Source: Streptomyces griseocarneus
GTDB taxonomy: Bacteria > Actinomycetota > Actinomycetes > Streptomycetales > Streptomycetaceae
Length of the DNA: 64,000 bases
Assembly: GCA_003674045.1 (NCBI GenBank)
Contig: PENC01000007.1
Coordinates: forward strand, 248,001 to 312,000
Reading direction: 5' to 3'
Shown here: piece by piece, positions 31,982 through 41,085 of the stretch
Layout of the letters: every line of letters begins with the position of its first letter
Position numbering within the stretch: the stretch's first letter is position 1
Notes under the pieces: generated by a model
The model's input: the letters and a program-made list of their open reading frames with translations, nothing else
The model's database searches: none
What the model was told of the DNA's origin: nothing
Position numbers and translations under genes: made by a program

Positions 31982-32796
31982 AGTCCCTCCATCACCTCGC
32001 GGATGCGCTCCCTGGACTCTTCCTCGCTGAGTGCCTGCATACCCAACACGGTGAAGGCTTTCGTCAGAGCGTCGACCCTCTTGCGAGTCGCGTCCAGAGA
32101 AGCTGTGTCCTGACCTTCCTCGTAGACGAGGCGTTCACCGTCCGGTCCTTCAAGCAACGTGAAGGGCCCAGCAACCCCGGGGAAGTACCCCTGCCCGGCA
32201 GGCAGGACCTGGATGAACACGTTGTGCTGCTCCCCTGTGTCCAGGAGCCGCTGGAGTTGCTTCCTCATCACCTTGCCCCCGCCGATCATGCTCCTCAGAG
32301 CGGGCTCGTGCAGAATGAAGTGAAACAGCGCGGTCGGCTCTTGCAGTCGCCCCTGGCGATCGATCCGTTGGGCGACCCATTTCTCGATCTCCTCGTCCGT
32401 CATGAGCGGGATGTAGCCGCGCATGAGCGTCCTCGCGTACTCCTCGGTCTGGAGCAGCCCTGGAATGAGGATGAGCTCGAACTCTTGGAGCGCGACGGCT
32501 TCACTCTCGGCAGTTGTGTACCCCGGAGCCCGAAGGCTCGGCGGCTCCGGCGTCACGTACTGGTACCCCGACAGCAGCAACCCATTGGCCCGACACAGTT
32601 TGTCGGCCACCTCCATCGCCCGGTACGTCGGCGCGCGCCGCCCCTGTTCCATCGACTTGATGGATTCCACCTGGTAGTTGGACTCAGCCGCCAGCTCCTC
32701 GCGGGAGACGCCTGCCATGCGTCGCCACTGCATCATCTGGTCCCCGGCGTAGCGCCAGGAGATCGGGTTCTCGGGCTTGCTGCCGGTCTTCGTCAC
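31978..32796 (-). CDS. XRE-family regulator with DUF5753 (third copy)
   Basis: 272 residues from ATG 32796. HTH about 15-70 (QMMQWRRMAGVSREELAAES, YQVESIKSMEQGRRAP) and DUF5753: LILIPGLLQTEEYARTLMRG, FHFILHEPALRSMIGG, VFIQVLPAGQGYFPGVAGPF. It belongs to a different branch from the copies at 19987 and 24822 (KSMEQGRR rather than KSSRIEN-like). Upstream, inverted CCGCCTC/GAGGCGG (32803-32851) may be its operator; no GTTCC or GTTGC pair is found there. Confidence 0.92.
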   Translation of the reverse strand: MTKTGSKPENPISWRYAGDQMMQWRRMAGVSREELAAESNYQVESIKSMEQGRRAPTYRAMEVADKLCRANGLLLSGYQYVTPEPPSLRAPGYTTAESEAVALQEFELILIPGLLQTEEYARTLMRGYIPLMTDEEIEKWVAQRIDRQGRLQEPTALFHFILHEPALRSMIGGGKVMRKQLQRLLDTGEQHNVFIQVLPAGQGYFPGVAGPFTLLEGPDGERLVYEEGQDTASLDATRKRVDALTKAFTVLGMQALSEEESRERIREVMEGL

Positions 32797-32973
32797 CGTA
32801 AACCGCCTCCACGGTCCGTACTCACACGGTCACGGCGCACCGTAGAGGCGGCCAGAGCCTTACGCCCTGGATTCGGGAAGAGTTCGCCCGGACGAGCGTT
32901 CGCGGGCGGTGCCCGCGTGAACCAGAGCGTGTCCGACGGCCCCGCGGCTCCCGTCGGACACGCCTTGGCGCGG

Positions 32974-33354
32974 TCAGGCCGTGCCGAGCGGGTTGAGCAC
33001 GGCGAATCGCCAATAACCGTCGGTGCCCCGGCGCGCGACGTTCGCGGTGGTGCCGGTCGAGGCGACGCGCCCGCCGTCGGGGGCGGTGACCTCAAGGGTC
33101 CAGTCGGTGACGAGCAGCGCGGTGTCGGCGCTGGTCAGAGCGTGCCGGGAGACGTTGGTGAGCCGTCCGTCGGCGGCCACCGTCCCGCCGATCTCCTGCC
33201 GCAGTGCCTGGTCACCGGTGATGACCTCGCCGGCCACGGTGCGCATGACGGCGCCGGGGGCGAACAAGGCCAGGACTCCGTCGACGTCACCGCGGTTGAG
33301 AGCGTCCTGGAACACACGGGGCAGCTGCGCCGGAGCGGTGATCGCGGTCTTCAC
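32974..33354 (-). CDS. SnoaL/NTF2-like small protein
   Basis: 126 residues from ATG 33354. NTF2-like cone fold typical of SnoaL/DUF4440 proteins: LPRVFQDALNRGDVDGVLAL, FAPGAVMRTVAGEVITG and a terminal YWRFAVLNPLGTA. May be a binding protein or isomerase; the active site is not obvious. Divergent from the AraC regulator at 33494 with 139 bases between, so that regulator probably controls it. Confidence 0.85.
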   Translation of the reverse strand: MKTAITAPAQLPRVFQDALNRGDVDGVLALFAPGAVMRTVAGEVITGDQALRQEIGGTVAADGRLTNVSRHALTSADTALLVTDWTLEVTAPDGGRVASTGTTANVARRGTDGYWRFAVLNPLGTA

Positions 33355-33493
33355 AGTGGTGGGTCCTTTCGAGGGTGCCCATCAGGGCGATGATGGTTCG
33401 GGCACGCTGCGGGACTTGGGCCGACAGCGCGCGGTGGTGTCTTCACGATCCACTCCACGGGGTTCCCGCGGCGAGGTAGAGTCCGGTCCTGCC

Positions 33494-34405
33494 ATGGTCG
33501 AAGTTGGACAACGCGATGTCGTCGATATCCCCTACAACAACCCCGATCGCCCTCTGCTGGGCATCGAGGTCCTGACGTTCGACGCTCTGCGTCACCGTTT
33601 GAGGAGGTCGGTCGCCCGCACCGCGAGCCGGACGGATTTCCATCAGCTGCTTCTCGTCCGGGGCGGCGAGGGAACCGCGATGGTCGATTTCGCCCCCCAG
33701 CACTGCGCGCCGCGCACGCTGCTGCATGTGCGGCCCGGGCAGGTGCAGCGGTTCCCCGCCGACCCGACGGGCCGTCCGGCCGAACTGGACGCCGTGCTGG
33801 TGCTCTTCACCGCCGCCTTCCCGCCGCGCCTGCCCCTGACCGCGTCCCTCCTCGACGGCTTCGGCCCGCCCGGCTGGACACTGCCACCGGCCGAATTCGA
33901 GTCCCTCGACCGGGCCCTGGCCGAGATCGGGGCCGAGTACCACGCGCTGAACGCACCGGACAGCCGCCGAAAGGGCACGGACGCCGACCTCACCGTCGAA
34001 TTGCTGCGCCAACTCCTCGGCGCGACGCTGCTGCGTCTGGCCCGGCTGCCGCATGCGGACGCCGCCGCCTCGGCGACGGCGGGAGGCGAGGTCTTCCGCG
34101 CGTTCCGGTACGAGCTGGAGCGCTCGTACGCCGCCTCCCGCTCCGTGCAGAGCTACGCCGCCCGGATCGGCTACTCGCCACGCACCCTGACCCGGGCCTG
34201 CCAGGCCGCCACCGGCCGTACCGCGAAGCAGCTCATCGACGCCCGCATCGCCTTGGAAGCGCAACGCCTGCTGGCGCACACCGACATGCCCGTCGCCGCG
34301 ATCGGCCGGATGCTCGGATTCTCCGAGCCCACCAACTTCGGGAAATTCCTCCTGCGCGAGACGGGCGACACTCCCGGCGGCTTCCGCGCACGCCAGCGCC
34401 GCTGA
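33494..34405 (+). CDS. AraC-family transcriptional regulator
   Basis: 303 residues from ATG 33494. N-terminal cupin-like sensor (FHQLLLVRGGEGTAMVDF, LLHVRPGQVQRFPAD) and C-terminal AraC HTH about 200-300: YELERSYAASRSVQSYAARI, SPRTLTRACQAATGRTAKQL, ERLLAHTD-like AQRLLAHTDMPVAAIGRMLG and FSEPTNFGKFLLRETGDTPG. Full length. Divergent from the SnoaL-like gene, its likely target. Confidence 0.9.
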   Translation: MVEVGQRDVVDIPYNNPDRPLLGIEVLTFDALRHRLRRSVARTASRTDFHQLLLVRGGEGTAMVDFAPQHCAPRTLLHVRPGQVQRFPADPTGRPAELDAVLVLFTAAFPPRLPLTASLLDGFGPPGWTLPPAEFESLDRALAEIGAEYHALNAPDSRRKGTDADLTVELLRQLLGATLLRLARLPHADAAASATAGGEVFRAFRYELERSYAASRSVQSYAARIGYSPRTLTRACQAATGRTAKQLIDARIALEAQRLLAHTDMPVAAIGRMLGFSEPTNFGKFLLRETGDTPGGFRARQRR

Positions 34406-34621
34406 CAACGTGTTCCGAACCGGCCCAGAAGCATCGGTCCTTCGGGCTGTGCTCGCCCGGCGTCCACCCTGGGCGTCACGCGTCACCCTCCGAGAGGGAT
34501 TGGCAGGGCAATGCCGGTGATCGGCTTGTCCGGCCTCGCGGGGTGCCGGGACCCTCGTTCTGCCCATGTGCCGGGCCCCATGCCCGGCGCCCGCGGGCCA
34601 GGAGATGGAGGGTTGGGCTGA

Positions 34622-35107
34622 GTGAAGAGTCTTCTCGGCAGGGGAATGGTGGTCCTTGCGATGGCCACGGTGCTCGGGAGCCCGCTGGGCGGTGGGGTGG
34701 CCGTGGCCGACGGACCGGCCGGCGGCCCCGCGGCGGCGGTGCGCCACGGGGGAAGCGGAGAGGGTGGCCAGGCCCCGGTGACGGTCAGGTCCGCGCGGGT
34801 CTATGCCTCGGCGGCCACGCTGAACGTCCTGACGCGTCAGATGGAAAACTTCGGCGCGCTGGTCACGGATGCCGAGACCGGTCAGCCCCTGGCGGGCAAG
34901 GCGGTGAAGTTCTACCTGGCCGACGGGAAGCCGCTCGGCACGGCCTACACCAACAGCGGGGGGACGGCGACCATCAACGTGCCGCTGGACCTCGGCACCT
35001 CGACAGTCCAAGCGGTTCTCGGTGGCGGCTACTTCGCCGACCTCATCGGTGACGGGACGTACGGCAGGGCCCAGGGCCACGGCACCATCGGGCTGGGCAC
35101 CGTCTGA
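34622..35107 (+). CDS. Secreted Ig-like-domain protein
   Basis: 161 residues from GTG 34622. Signal peptide (KSLLGRGMVVLAMATVLGSP, cleavage after AVA). The mature region has a beta-sandwich pattern like bacterial Ig or transthyretin-like domains: LVTDAETGQPLAGKAVKFYL, PLGTAYTNSGGTATINVPLD and TVQAVLGGGYFADL. No catalytic motif or sorting signal. Possibly a surface or matrix protein. Confidence 0.78.
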   Translation: MKSLLGRGMVVLAMATVLGSPLGGGVAVADGPAGGPAAAVRHGGSGEGGQAPVTVRSARVYASAATLNVLTRQMENFGALVTDAETGQPLAGKAVKFYLADGKPLGTAYTNSGGTATINVPLDLGTSTVQAVLGGGYFADLIGDGTYGRAQGHGTIGLGTV

Positions 35108-35150
35108 CCGAGCCTCGTGCGGTGCGGGGCCCCGGCCGTGTGGGCCCCGC

Positions 35151-35504
35151 GTGTCGTCCCCGTCACCCGTCACCGCGGACGACCTCGACCTCGCCGTACA
35201 ACTCGCCGTGAACGTACTCCGCGAGGCACCCGTGGATGCCTGGACGCGCAACGCCGGGCCTCTGACCTGGGACTGCTGGGAAACCGTCGAGCACCTCAGC
35301 GACGACCTCTTCGCGTACGCAGTGCAACTGGGCCCTCGGACGCCGCCTTTGGGCCGCGAGGTTCCGTTCATATGGGAGAGCCGGCGGCCGGGCGGGCCGG
35401 GGGACAGGGACCCATGGCCCACTCTCCTCTGGGCCACCGGCCGCACCGAACTCCCCGGCCGCCCCCGCCTCACCACCTGGCGCTGGAACGGCACGCCCCG
35501 CTGA
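35151..35504 (+). CDS. DinB-superfamily-like protein, probably internally deleted
   Basis: 117 residues from GTG 35151. The first 75 residues match a Streptomyces maleylpyruvate-isomerase/DinB-like family: LTWDCWETVEHLSDDLFAYA, QLGPRTPPLGREVPFIWESR, RPGGPG. The sequence then jumps to what I recall as the family C-terminus: DPWPTLLWATGRTELPGRPR. A typical member is about 190 residues, so about 75 central residues seem missing, with the frame kept. Mycothiol- or metal-binding residues there would be lost. May be a remnant. Confidence 0.6.
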   Translation: MSSPSPVTADDLDLAVQLAVNVLREAPVDAWTRNAGPLTWDCWETVEHLSDDLFAYAVQLGPRTPPLGREVPFIWESRRPGGPGDRDPWPTLLWATGRTELPGRPRLTTWRWNGTPR

Positions 35505-35966
35505 TCAGCCGGGGAGGTCGCCGTCGCCGCCCAGGTTGGCGACCATGCGGCGCAGGACGTTGATCGTGGTCACGTAATCCTCCGTGGCGATGCCTTCGTG
35601 CATCTGCCGGTGCACTCCCAGATTGCGCTCCCGCGCCCGCAGCCGCCCGGCCTCACCGGCCTCGGTCAGCGTCATCCGGCCCTCGGCGTCCTCCAGCAAC
35701 CAGCCGCGGGCCACCAGATCGTCGAAGACCTCGCCGAAGTCGATCCCCAGGTCCTCGTACGGCGTCAGCCGCTCGACCAACGCCGTCCGATTCCACCTCC
35801 CGCCGTCCCCGGCCACATGGTTCAGCGTCCACCAATGAGGCTGCGTGAGCTGCTCCACACCGAGCTGCCCGCGCAGCGCCCCCACCACGCGCCGGTACGT
35901 CTCCCCACTCCACTGCCCGATAGGCTGGGCGGCGAGTTCCTCCTGCGTGTACTCCTTGAGCTCCAT
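35505..35966 (-). CDS. MarR-family transcriptional regulator
   Basis: 153 residues from ATG 35966. MarR winged helix: YRRVVGALRGQLGVEQLTQP, WWTLNHVAG, VFDDLVARGWLLEDAEGRMT and LTEAGEAGRLRARERNLGVH. Target unknown. Its stop abuts that of the converging 35151 gene. Confidence 0.85.
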   Translation of the reverse strand: MELKEYTQEELAAQPIGQWSGETYRRVVGALRGQLGVEQLTQPHWWTLNHVAGDGGRWNRTALVERLTPYEDLGIDFGEVFDDLVARGWLLEDAEGRMTLTEAGEAGRLRARERNLGVHRQMHEGIATEDYVTTINVLRRMVANLGGDGDLPG

Positions 35967-36015
35967 GGCCGTGTTCCCCTTCAAGTGATCACCGGGACAC
36001 GACGACCGTAGAACC

Positions 36016-36987
36016 TCAAGCGCGCTTGAGCTCAAGGCTCCGGGCGCGGAGCCGCGTCAGCGAGTCCTCCGCGTACTCCGTCAGGGCGACGGGACACAGC
36101 AGAACGTCCAGCGGGATGTCCGGGCCGCCCAGCTCGCGGCGCTGTTCGTAGAGGGCGCGGCCGCCGGGGGTGGTGAGCGTGATGCCGAGGTCCGCGACGT
36201 CCGGGCCGGTGCTGTACGGGAGCGCATGGCCGTCGTGCGCGCAGGACGCGTCCGCGTAGTGCGGCAGTGTCTCCTCAAACGCCGTGACGAGATCCTCGAC
36301 CAGTTCCACGTCCTCCTCGAAGACGACGTACCAGCTCAGCGCCACGACGACCAGCAACTGCCCGGGGCGGGCCCCCTCGTCCGCGTACCGCAGCCGCATC
36401 GCCTGGTAGGAGATCTCCTCGTCGACCTCCGTGCCCGCCTCCGGGTAGCCGTGCAGCAGCGCGGCGAGGGTGTTGATGGTGTCCATGGCCCCCACGTGCA
36501 GGCGGGGCGGGATGTCCGTGGCCGAGCCCGGCTCGACGAGGTCCATGGCGATCCGCGCCAGCCCGGCCACGTTGCGCGGACAGCGCCACGCCTCGCGCGG
36601 GAGGTCCTCCTCCCACTCGGCGCCCTCGTCGGCGAGCCCGCGCAACTGCTCGGCGAGGTACTCGTCGTACTCCTCCTCGTGCTCCTGGTACGGGTGCGCC
36701 TCGTGCTCACACACGTGGTCGCGCAGGGCGCCGTCCGCGGCCTTCAGCGCGGCCATGACCCGCGGCGTCGCGGCGTCGCCCTCGTCCCGCGCGACGTAGG
36801 GGGCCATGAGCAGCAGGCCGATCGTCCAGACATATGCCGACTCCCCGTTCGGTTCGGCGGCCAGCCGCGCCGCGCAGTCGAGGGCGGCCTGGTCGTACTC
36901 GTCGTTGAGGGCGTCGTGGTAGTTCTCGCGTATCGCGTCCCAGGTGAGGGAGAGCTCGTCGACGGGCGGGTGATCATCAATGCGCAT
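36016..36987 (-). CDS. Hypothetical acidic protein
   Basis: 323 residues from ATG 36987; a longer start at 37059 is less likely. Strongly acidic with a helical middle (AHPYQEHEEEYDEYLAEQLR) and TPR-like helices (YDQAALDCAARLAAEPNGES). The C-terminal quarter (LGITLTTPGGRALYEQRREL) recalls a winged helix. No family recognised. It lies 50 bases upstream of the MarR gene in the same direction and may be cotranscribed. Confidence 0.7.
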   Translation of the reverse strand: MRIDDHPPVDELSLTWDAIRENYHDALNDEYDQAALDCAARLAAEPNGESAYVWTIGLLLMAPYVARDEGDAATPRVMAALKAADGALRDHVCEHEAHPYQEHEEEYDEYLAEQLRGLADEGAEWEEDLPREAWRCPRNVAGLARIAMDLVEPGSATDIPPRLHVGAMDTINTLAALLHGYPEAGTEVDEEISYQAMRLRYADEGARPGQLLVVVALSWYVVFEEDVELVEDLVTAFEETLPHYADASCAHDGHALPYSTGPDVADLGITLTTPGGRALYEQRRELGGPDIPLDVLLCPVALTEYAEDSLTRLRARSLELKRA

Positions 36988-37110
36988 CGGGCGAGCGTAT
37001 GCGCTCCGCTGGGAGTCCGGTACGTCGTCTGCGGGTGCGTCGTGGCTGGTCGCGCCCACGCGGCGGAGCCGCGAAGAATGTCGCGGCCCCGCGCCTCTTT
37101 GGGCACCTGA

Positions 37111-37644
37111 TCAGAGGGCGCTCAGTTGGATGGGGCTGGTGTTCCCCCGGAGGCCGGTGGTGAGGCAGTCCGTGGGCAACTGGCCCGGCAGCGCGAGCAC
37201 GACCCGCTCCGCGGGCAGGCCCTCGCCGCGCCCCTTCGCGATGCGACCCGTGTGCCTGGTGACGAGGACGCCCGCCACGCGGGCGGTGGTGGAACCGCTG
37301 TACTCGATCCGCGACCACGTGTGGTCCTCGTACCGGACGGTCTCGGTTCCGCCGGCCTGGGTGAGCGCGACACACGACGAGCCCGGTGACGTGACGTCGA
37401 ACGAGCCGGTGGCCGGTACGGTGCGGCCGGGTGCGACGGCGCAGGCGTACTGGGCGTTCGCGTGGATGCGAACCGTCTGGGGAGCGAGCGTCAGGGGCGG
37501 GTCGTACGCGCTGGTGTTGGTGCCCGTGCAGACGATGCCCTTGCTCTCACCCGTACCGGCATGACCGGCCGGTGCCCACATCAACGCCGCGCTCGCCAAT
37601 GCCAGGGAACTCAGCGCCACCGCTGTACCACGCCTGCCGACCAC
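37111..37644 (-). CDS. Secreted hypothetical protein
   Basis: About 177 residues if it starts at GTG 37644 behind GGAGG; ATG 37692 would add 16 residues before the signal. Signal peptide GRRGTAVALSSLALASAALM, cleavage after GHA. The mature part has four Cys (GIVCTGTN, QYACAVAP, SSCVALT, TDCLTTG) that could form two disulfides, and a beta-rich pattern. No family recognised. Confidence 0.7.
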   Translation of the reverse strand: MVGRRGTAVALSSLALASAALMWAPAGHAGTGESKGIVCTGTNTSAYDPPLTLAPQTVRIHANAQYACAVAPGRTVPATGSFDVTSPGSSCVALTQAGGTETVRYEDHTWSRIEYSGSTTARVAGVLVTRHTGRIAKGRGEGLPAERVVLALPGQLPTDCLTTGLRGNTSPIQLSAL

Positions 37645-37834
37645 ACATCCTCCAGCCACTTCTGAAACGACAACTGGCCCATGGCTACCCATTCCTGAAC
37701 GGATCGCCCAGGCGCGTCACAGCGCACAGCCCGCGCACGGATCATTTGCGCGCCCTCACGTACCTCTGCCGCCCCTCTCCCGCGCGACCGCGGCCGTATG
37801 CGCCTCGGGCGGGGGCGGGTAGGGACAGGCGGAT

Positions 37835-38197
37835 GTGGTCCTCGCCGCCCACGCCACCGGCGAGCGGGCCTGGGCGGCCATGGACGCGAACGGCGACGGC
37901 GTGATGACCTACGACGAGTACGCCGCCTGGGTGGACGCCGAAAAGTTCGACACCATCTGCAAGTTCGCCCTCGCCGCGCTCTTCGCCCTCGCCGACGCCG
38001 ACGAGGACGGCGCGCTGAAGCGGGCGGAGTTCACGGCCCTGCGGCAGGCCCTCGGCAACGGGTGGGACAACGCGGACGCGGCGTTCGATGCGCTGGACAC
38101 CGACGGCGACGGCCTGGTCGGCCGTGACGCGTACCTGGCGGCGATCCGCGGGTACGTCACGGGTGAGGACTCGCCGATGGGCGAGGCGCTGTATTAG
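37835..38197 (+). CDS. EF-hand calcium-binding protein, short form
   Basis: 120 residues from GTG 37835. Three canonical EF-hand loops: DANGDGVMTYDEY (near 17), DADEDGALKRAEF (near 52) and DTDGDGLVGRDAY (near 87). Relatives of calerythrin in actinobacteria have four hands and are about 170 residues, so an N-terminal hand seems missing. An in-frame TAG at 37820 closes the frame upstream, which fits N-terminal truncation. The last 41 bases overlap the converging XRE gene. Confidence 0.85.
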   Translation: MVLAAHATGERAWAAMDANGDGVMTYDEYAAWVDAEKFDTICKFALAALFALADADEDGALKRAEFTALRQALGNGWDNADAAFDALDTDGDGLVGRDAYLAAIRGYVTGEDSPMGEALY

Positions 38198-39050
38198 CGG
38201 GCGAGGTCTCGGGCCGCCGTGTCCACGCGGCCAGCAGCCGGAGAGCCTCTTCGGAGCCGGAGCCCGCCTCGGCGGTGTAGACGCTCAGCCGCTGGTCCGG
38301 GTCGGCGGGCAGGGTGAGGGACTCGTAATTGAGGGTGAGCGGGCCGGCGACCGGGTGGTGGAAGTGTTTGCTGCCATGCGTGTGCCGGTACACGTTCTGG
38401 TCGGCCCACCAGTGGCGGAAGTCCTCATCCCTGATCGAGAGTTCACCGACGAGTTCGGCCAGCAGCGGATCGTGGGGATGACGTCCGGCGTCGCGTCGGA
38501 GCGAGGCGACGATGTCCCGGGCGTGGGTGTCCCAGTGGGTGTACAGCGAGCGGGCGGTCTCGTCGCAGAACATGAACCGCACCAGATTCCGCTCGCGGTG
38601 CGGCAGCGCGTCGAAGTCGGTGAGCAGCGCACGTGCCATCCGGTTGGACGCGAGCACGTCCAGCCGCCGCCCCAGCACAAGGGCGGGAGTGTGGTCGAGG
38701 ATCCGGAGCAGGTCGCGCAGCCCCGGGCGGACCGGCTGCGGACGCGTCGCCGCGCGGCGGGGCCTGCCCGCGGCGGGCTTGGCGAGCTGGAACAGGTGGG
38801 CGCGTTCGACGGGATCGAGGCGTAGCGCACGGGAGATGGCGTCCAGCACGGTCTCGGAGACGTTCAGGCGGCGTCCGCGTTCCAGGCGTACGTAGTAGTC
38901 GACACTCACGCCCGCCAGTTGCGCGATCTCTTCGCGGCGCAGGCCCGGCACTCGCCGGGAGCCGCCGTCGTCGGACAGGCCCGCCTGGCGCGGGGTGATC
39001 CGTGCCCGCCGGGAGCGGAGGAACTCACCGAGAGCTGTGTTGCGGTCCAT
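38157..39050 (-). CDS. XRE-family regulator with MmyB-like ligand domain
   Basis: 297 residues from ATG 39050. N-terminal HTH (LGEFLRSRRARITPRQAGLS, VPGLRREEIAQLAGVSVDYY, VRLERGRR) and C-terminal MmyB-like domain (LLRILDHTPALVLGRRLDVL, ASNRMARALLTDFDAL, NLVRFMFCDETARSLY, PLTLNYESLTLPADPDQRLS). This class commonly represses a divergent oxidoreductase gene; here an SDR starts 207 bases away in the opposite direction. Its 3' end overlaps the EF-hand gene. Confidence 0.92.
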   Translation of the reverse strand: MDRNTALGEFLRSRRARITPRQAGLSDDGGSRRVPGLRREEIAQLAGVSVDYYVRLERGRRLNVSETVLDAISRALRLDPVERAHLFQLAKPAAGRPRRAATRPQPVRPGLRDLLRILDHTPALVLGRRLDVLASNRMARALLTDFDALPHRERNLVRFMFCDETARSLYTHWDTHARDIVASLRRDAGRHPHDPLLAELVGELSIRDEDFRHWWADQNVYRHTHGSKHFHHPVAGPLTLNYESLTLPADPDQRLSVYTAEAGSGSEEALRLLAAWTRRPETSPANTAPRPSASPHP

Positions 39051-39257
39051 GCCGTTCACGATAGGGCCCAAGATCGCCCCGACGGCCCGCGAAAGGGGGA
39101 CTGGCAGTCCCCCGGTCCGGCTGCCCCCGGGGCGAAGCGGCCCCCTCGGAAGCCGTTCGGCGGCCGATTCCGGTGCTGAAGTGGGACGTGCCGAGACCGG
39201 CCGGGGCCCAACCGCCCCGCGGCCGGCCTCCGTTCGCATCGCACGAAGGGAACTCCT

Positions 39258-40109
39258 GTGTCGGACACCAAGACATTCCTGATCACCGGCGTCAGCACCG
39301 GCCTGGGCCGCGCACTCGCCCGCGCGGCATTGGCCGCGGGCCACCGGGTGGTGGGCACGGTGCGCACGCCCGCCGACGCACGGGCCTTTGAAGCGCTCAC
39401 CGGCGACGCGCACGCCCGCATCCTGGACGTGACCGACCATGACGCGGTGGACACGGTCGTGAACGAGGCCGAGCGCGACCTGGGCCCGGTCGACGTACTC
39501 GTCGCCAACGCCGGGTACGGCCACGAGGGCCTCTTCGAGGAGTCGTCGATGGACGACCTCCGCCGCCAGTTCGAGGTGAACGTCTACGGGACCGTGGCGG
39601 TGATCAAGGCCGTGCTGCCGCACATGCGGGAGCGCCGTTCGGGCCACGTCATCGCCGTCACCTCGATGGGCGGGCTGATCACCATGCCGGGCCTCGGCTT
39701 CTACCACGGCAGCAAGTTCGCGGTGGAGGGCATCCTCGAAACGCTCGGCAAGGAGGTCGCCGAATTCGGCATCCATGTCACCGCCGTCGAGCCGGGCAGT
39801 TTCCGGACCGACTGGTCCGGCCGCTCGATGATCCGCACACCCCGTGCGATCGCCGACTACGACGAGCTGTTCGAGCCGATCCGCGCCCGGCGCATCCGCG
39901 GTGGCGGGACCCAGCCGGGCGACCCGGACAAGGCCGCGGCCGCGGTGCTGCGGATCGTGGCGGCCGACCAGCCGCCGACGCGCCTGCTGCTCGGCGCCGA
40001 CGCGCTTCGGCTCGTCCGGGCCGGACGCGATGCCTTCGAGCGCGAGATGCTGGCATGGGCCGAGCTGTCGGCGTCCACCGGCTTCGACGACGTCAGCCGC
40101 TCCGCCTGA
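39258..40109 (+). CDS. Short-chain dehydrogenase/reductase
   Basis: 283 residues from GTG 39258. Classical SDR: cofactor motif TGVSTGLGRAL (G-x-x-x-G-x-G), ANAGYG, catalytic Ser in AVTSMGG, and YHGSKFAVEG supplying Tyr and Lys. A substrate-binding C-terminal tail follows. NAD(P)-dependent; substrate unknown. Divergent from, and probably repressed by, the MmyB-type XRE regulator. Confidence 0.93.
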   Translation: MSDTKTFLITGVSTGLGRALARAALAAGHRVVGTVRTPADARAFEALTGDAHARILDVTDHDAVDTVVNEAERDLGPVDVLVANAGYGHEGLFEESSMDDLRRQFEVNVYGTVAVIKAVLPHMRERRSGHVIAVTSMGGLITMPGLGFYHGSKFAVEGILETLGKEVAEFGIHVTAVEPGSFRTDWSGRSMIRTPRAIADYDELFEPIRARRIRGGGTQPGDPDKAAAAVLRIVAADQPPTRLLLGADALRLVRAGRDAFEREMLAWAELSASTGFDDVSRSA

Positions 40110-40114
40110 CGTCA

Positions 40115-40370
40115 CCCGCCGCGCCGCGCCGTTCCCCGCACCCCTTTCGGGGGGCTGCGCCCCCGAACCCCCACCGGGGCTGCGCCCCGGGACCCCGCGC
40201 CTACCGGGCTGCCTCTTGCGCTCCGCGCGCGGCTGCGGATCGTACGTGGCCGGTCGCGCAGTTCCCCGCGCCCCTAAAGGGGGCTTCGCCCCCTGGCCCC
40301 GGCGGTCGTGTGCGGCCCCGGTGGGGGCTTGTCGCGCAGTTCCCCGCGCCCCTGACGGGGCGCGCTACCC
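40115..40370. repeat. REP-like repeat cluster downstream of the SDR gene
   Basis: Two close copies of GCGCAGTTCCCCGCGCCCCT (40256-40275 and 40335-40354) and one degenerate copy (40119-40142) with GGGGCTGCGCCCC-type stems between them. The 529-base stretch 40110-40638 holds no supported gene apart from these. Confidence 0.7.
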
Positions 40371-40638
40371 CGAGCCCTGCGGAGAGCCGGAAGCAGTGGA
40401 GGCGCCCCCTGCCTGATAGCCGACCTCCGGTGGAGGGGGCGGGGCCGGAGGGCGGGTTCTGAAATGACGGTGCATGAAGCACGGCTCCTCACACGCATCG
40501 GCCGCACGCACCGCGTTTCAGGTTCCGGCCGGAGGTCCCGCCCCCGGCCCACAGACCACCCAGGGGCGCGGGGCTGTGACATTGTGCGGCTCCGCCGCGC
40601 GAGCGCGAGAAGCGACCACCGGCCCGCAGGCGGAGGCC

Positions 40639-41085
40639 TCAGCGTGCCCGCCCGCACCCCCGGAAGATCGTTCGGCCGTCGCGGTCGTAGCGGAACTCGC
40701 GGCACTCCACCGTCACATTCGTCACCCGCATATCCCGCCCCCGACCGAGCTCGCCACGCGGGTCCGTCGAGCGTTCGTGCCGCGTGAGCCGGTCGAAGTG
40801 GACGGAGTAGGGCCCGTCCCGGCCCTCTCGATCACCCCGACGGTCACGGTCACCCCGACGGTCACGGTCATCCCGCCGGTCCCGGTCGTCACGGCGGTCA
40901 TCGACGCGGCACCCCCGCCCCACGATCTCCGGCTCCGGAAGCCCGTCGATCGCGTCCCGGTCGCCTCTCTCGCAGTCGGCCCGCCCCGCCGCACTCGCCA
41001 CCTCCGGAGTGAAGCCGACCACGCCCCCCGCGAGGACCGCAGCCAACCCCACACCCGCGACCAGATGCATCAATCCTCGTGCCAT
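40639..41085 (-). CDS. Secreted protein with Arg/Asp tandem repeats
   Basis: 148 residues from ATG 41085. Signal peptide ARGLMHLVAGVGLAAVLAGG, cleavage after ASA. The middle (about 60-85) is a tandem repeat of five- to six-residue R-D-D-R-D-R/R-G-D-R-D-R units. The C-terminus (VTNVTVECREFRYDRDGRTI) has paired Cys and looks folded. The DNA repeat underlies the codons, so slippage could vary its length. Function unknown. Confidence 0.72.
   Translation of the reverse strand: MARGLMHLVAGVGLAAVLAGGVVGFTPEVASAAGRADCERGDRDAIDGLPEPEIVGRGCRVDDRRDDRDRRDDRDRRGDRDRRGDREGRDGPYSVHFDRLTRHERSTDPRGELGRGRDMRVTNVTVECREFRYDRDGRTIFRGCGRAR

Noticed and set aside
40800..40950. Possible CRISPR-like array
   Set aside because: The short repeats are contiguous, have no unique spacers, and lie inside a coding region (Arg/Asp repeats of the 40639 protein).
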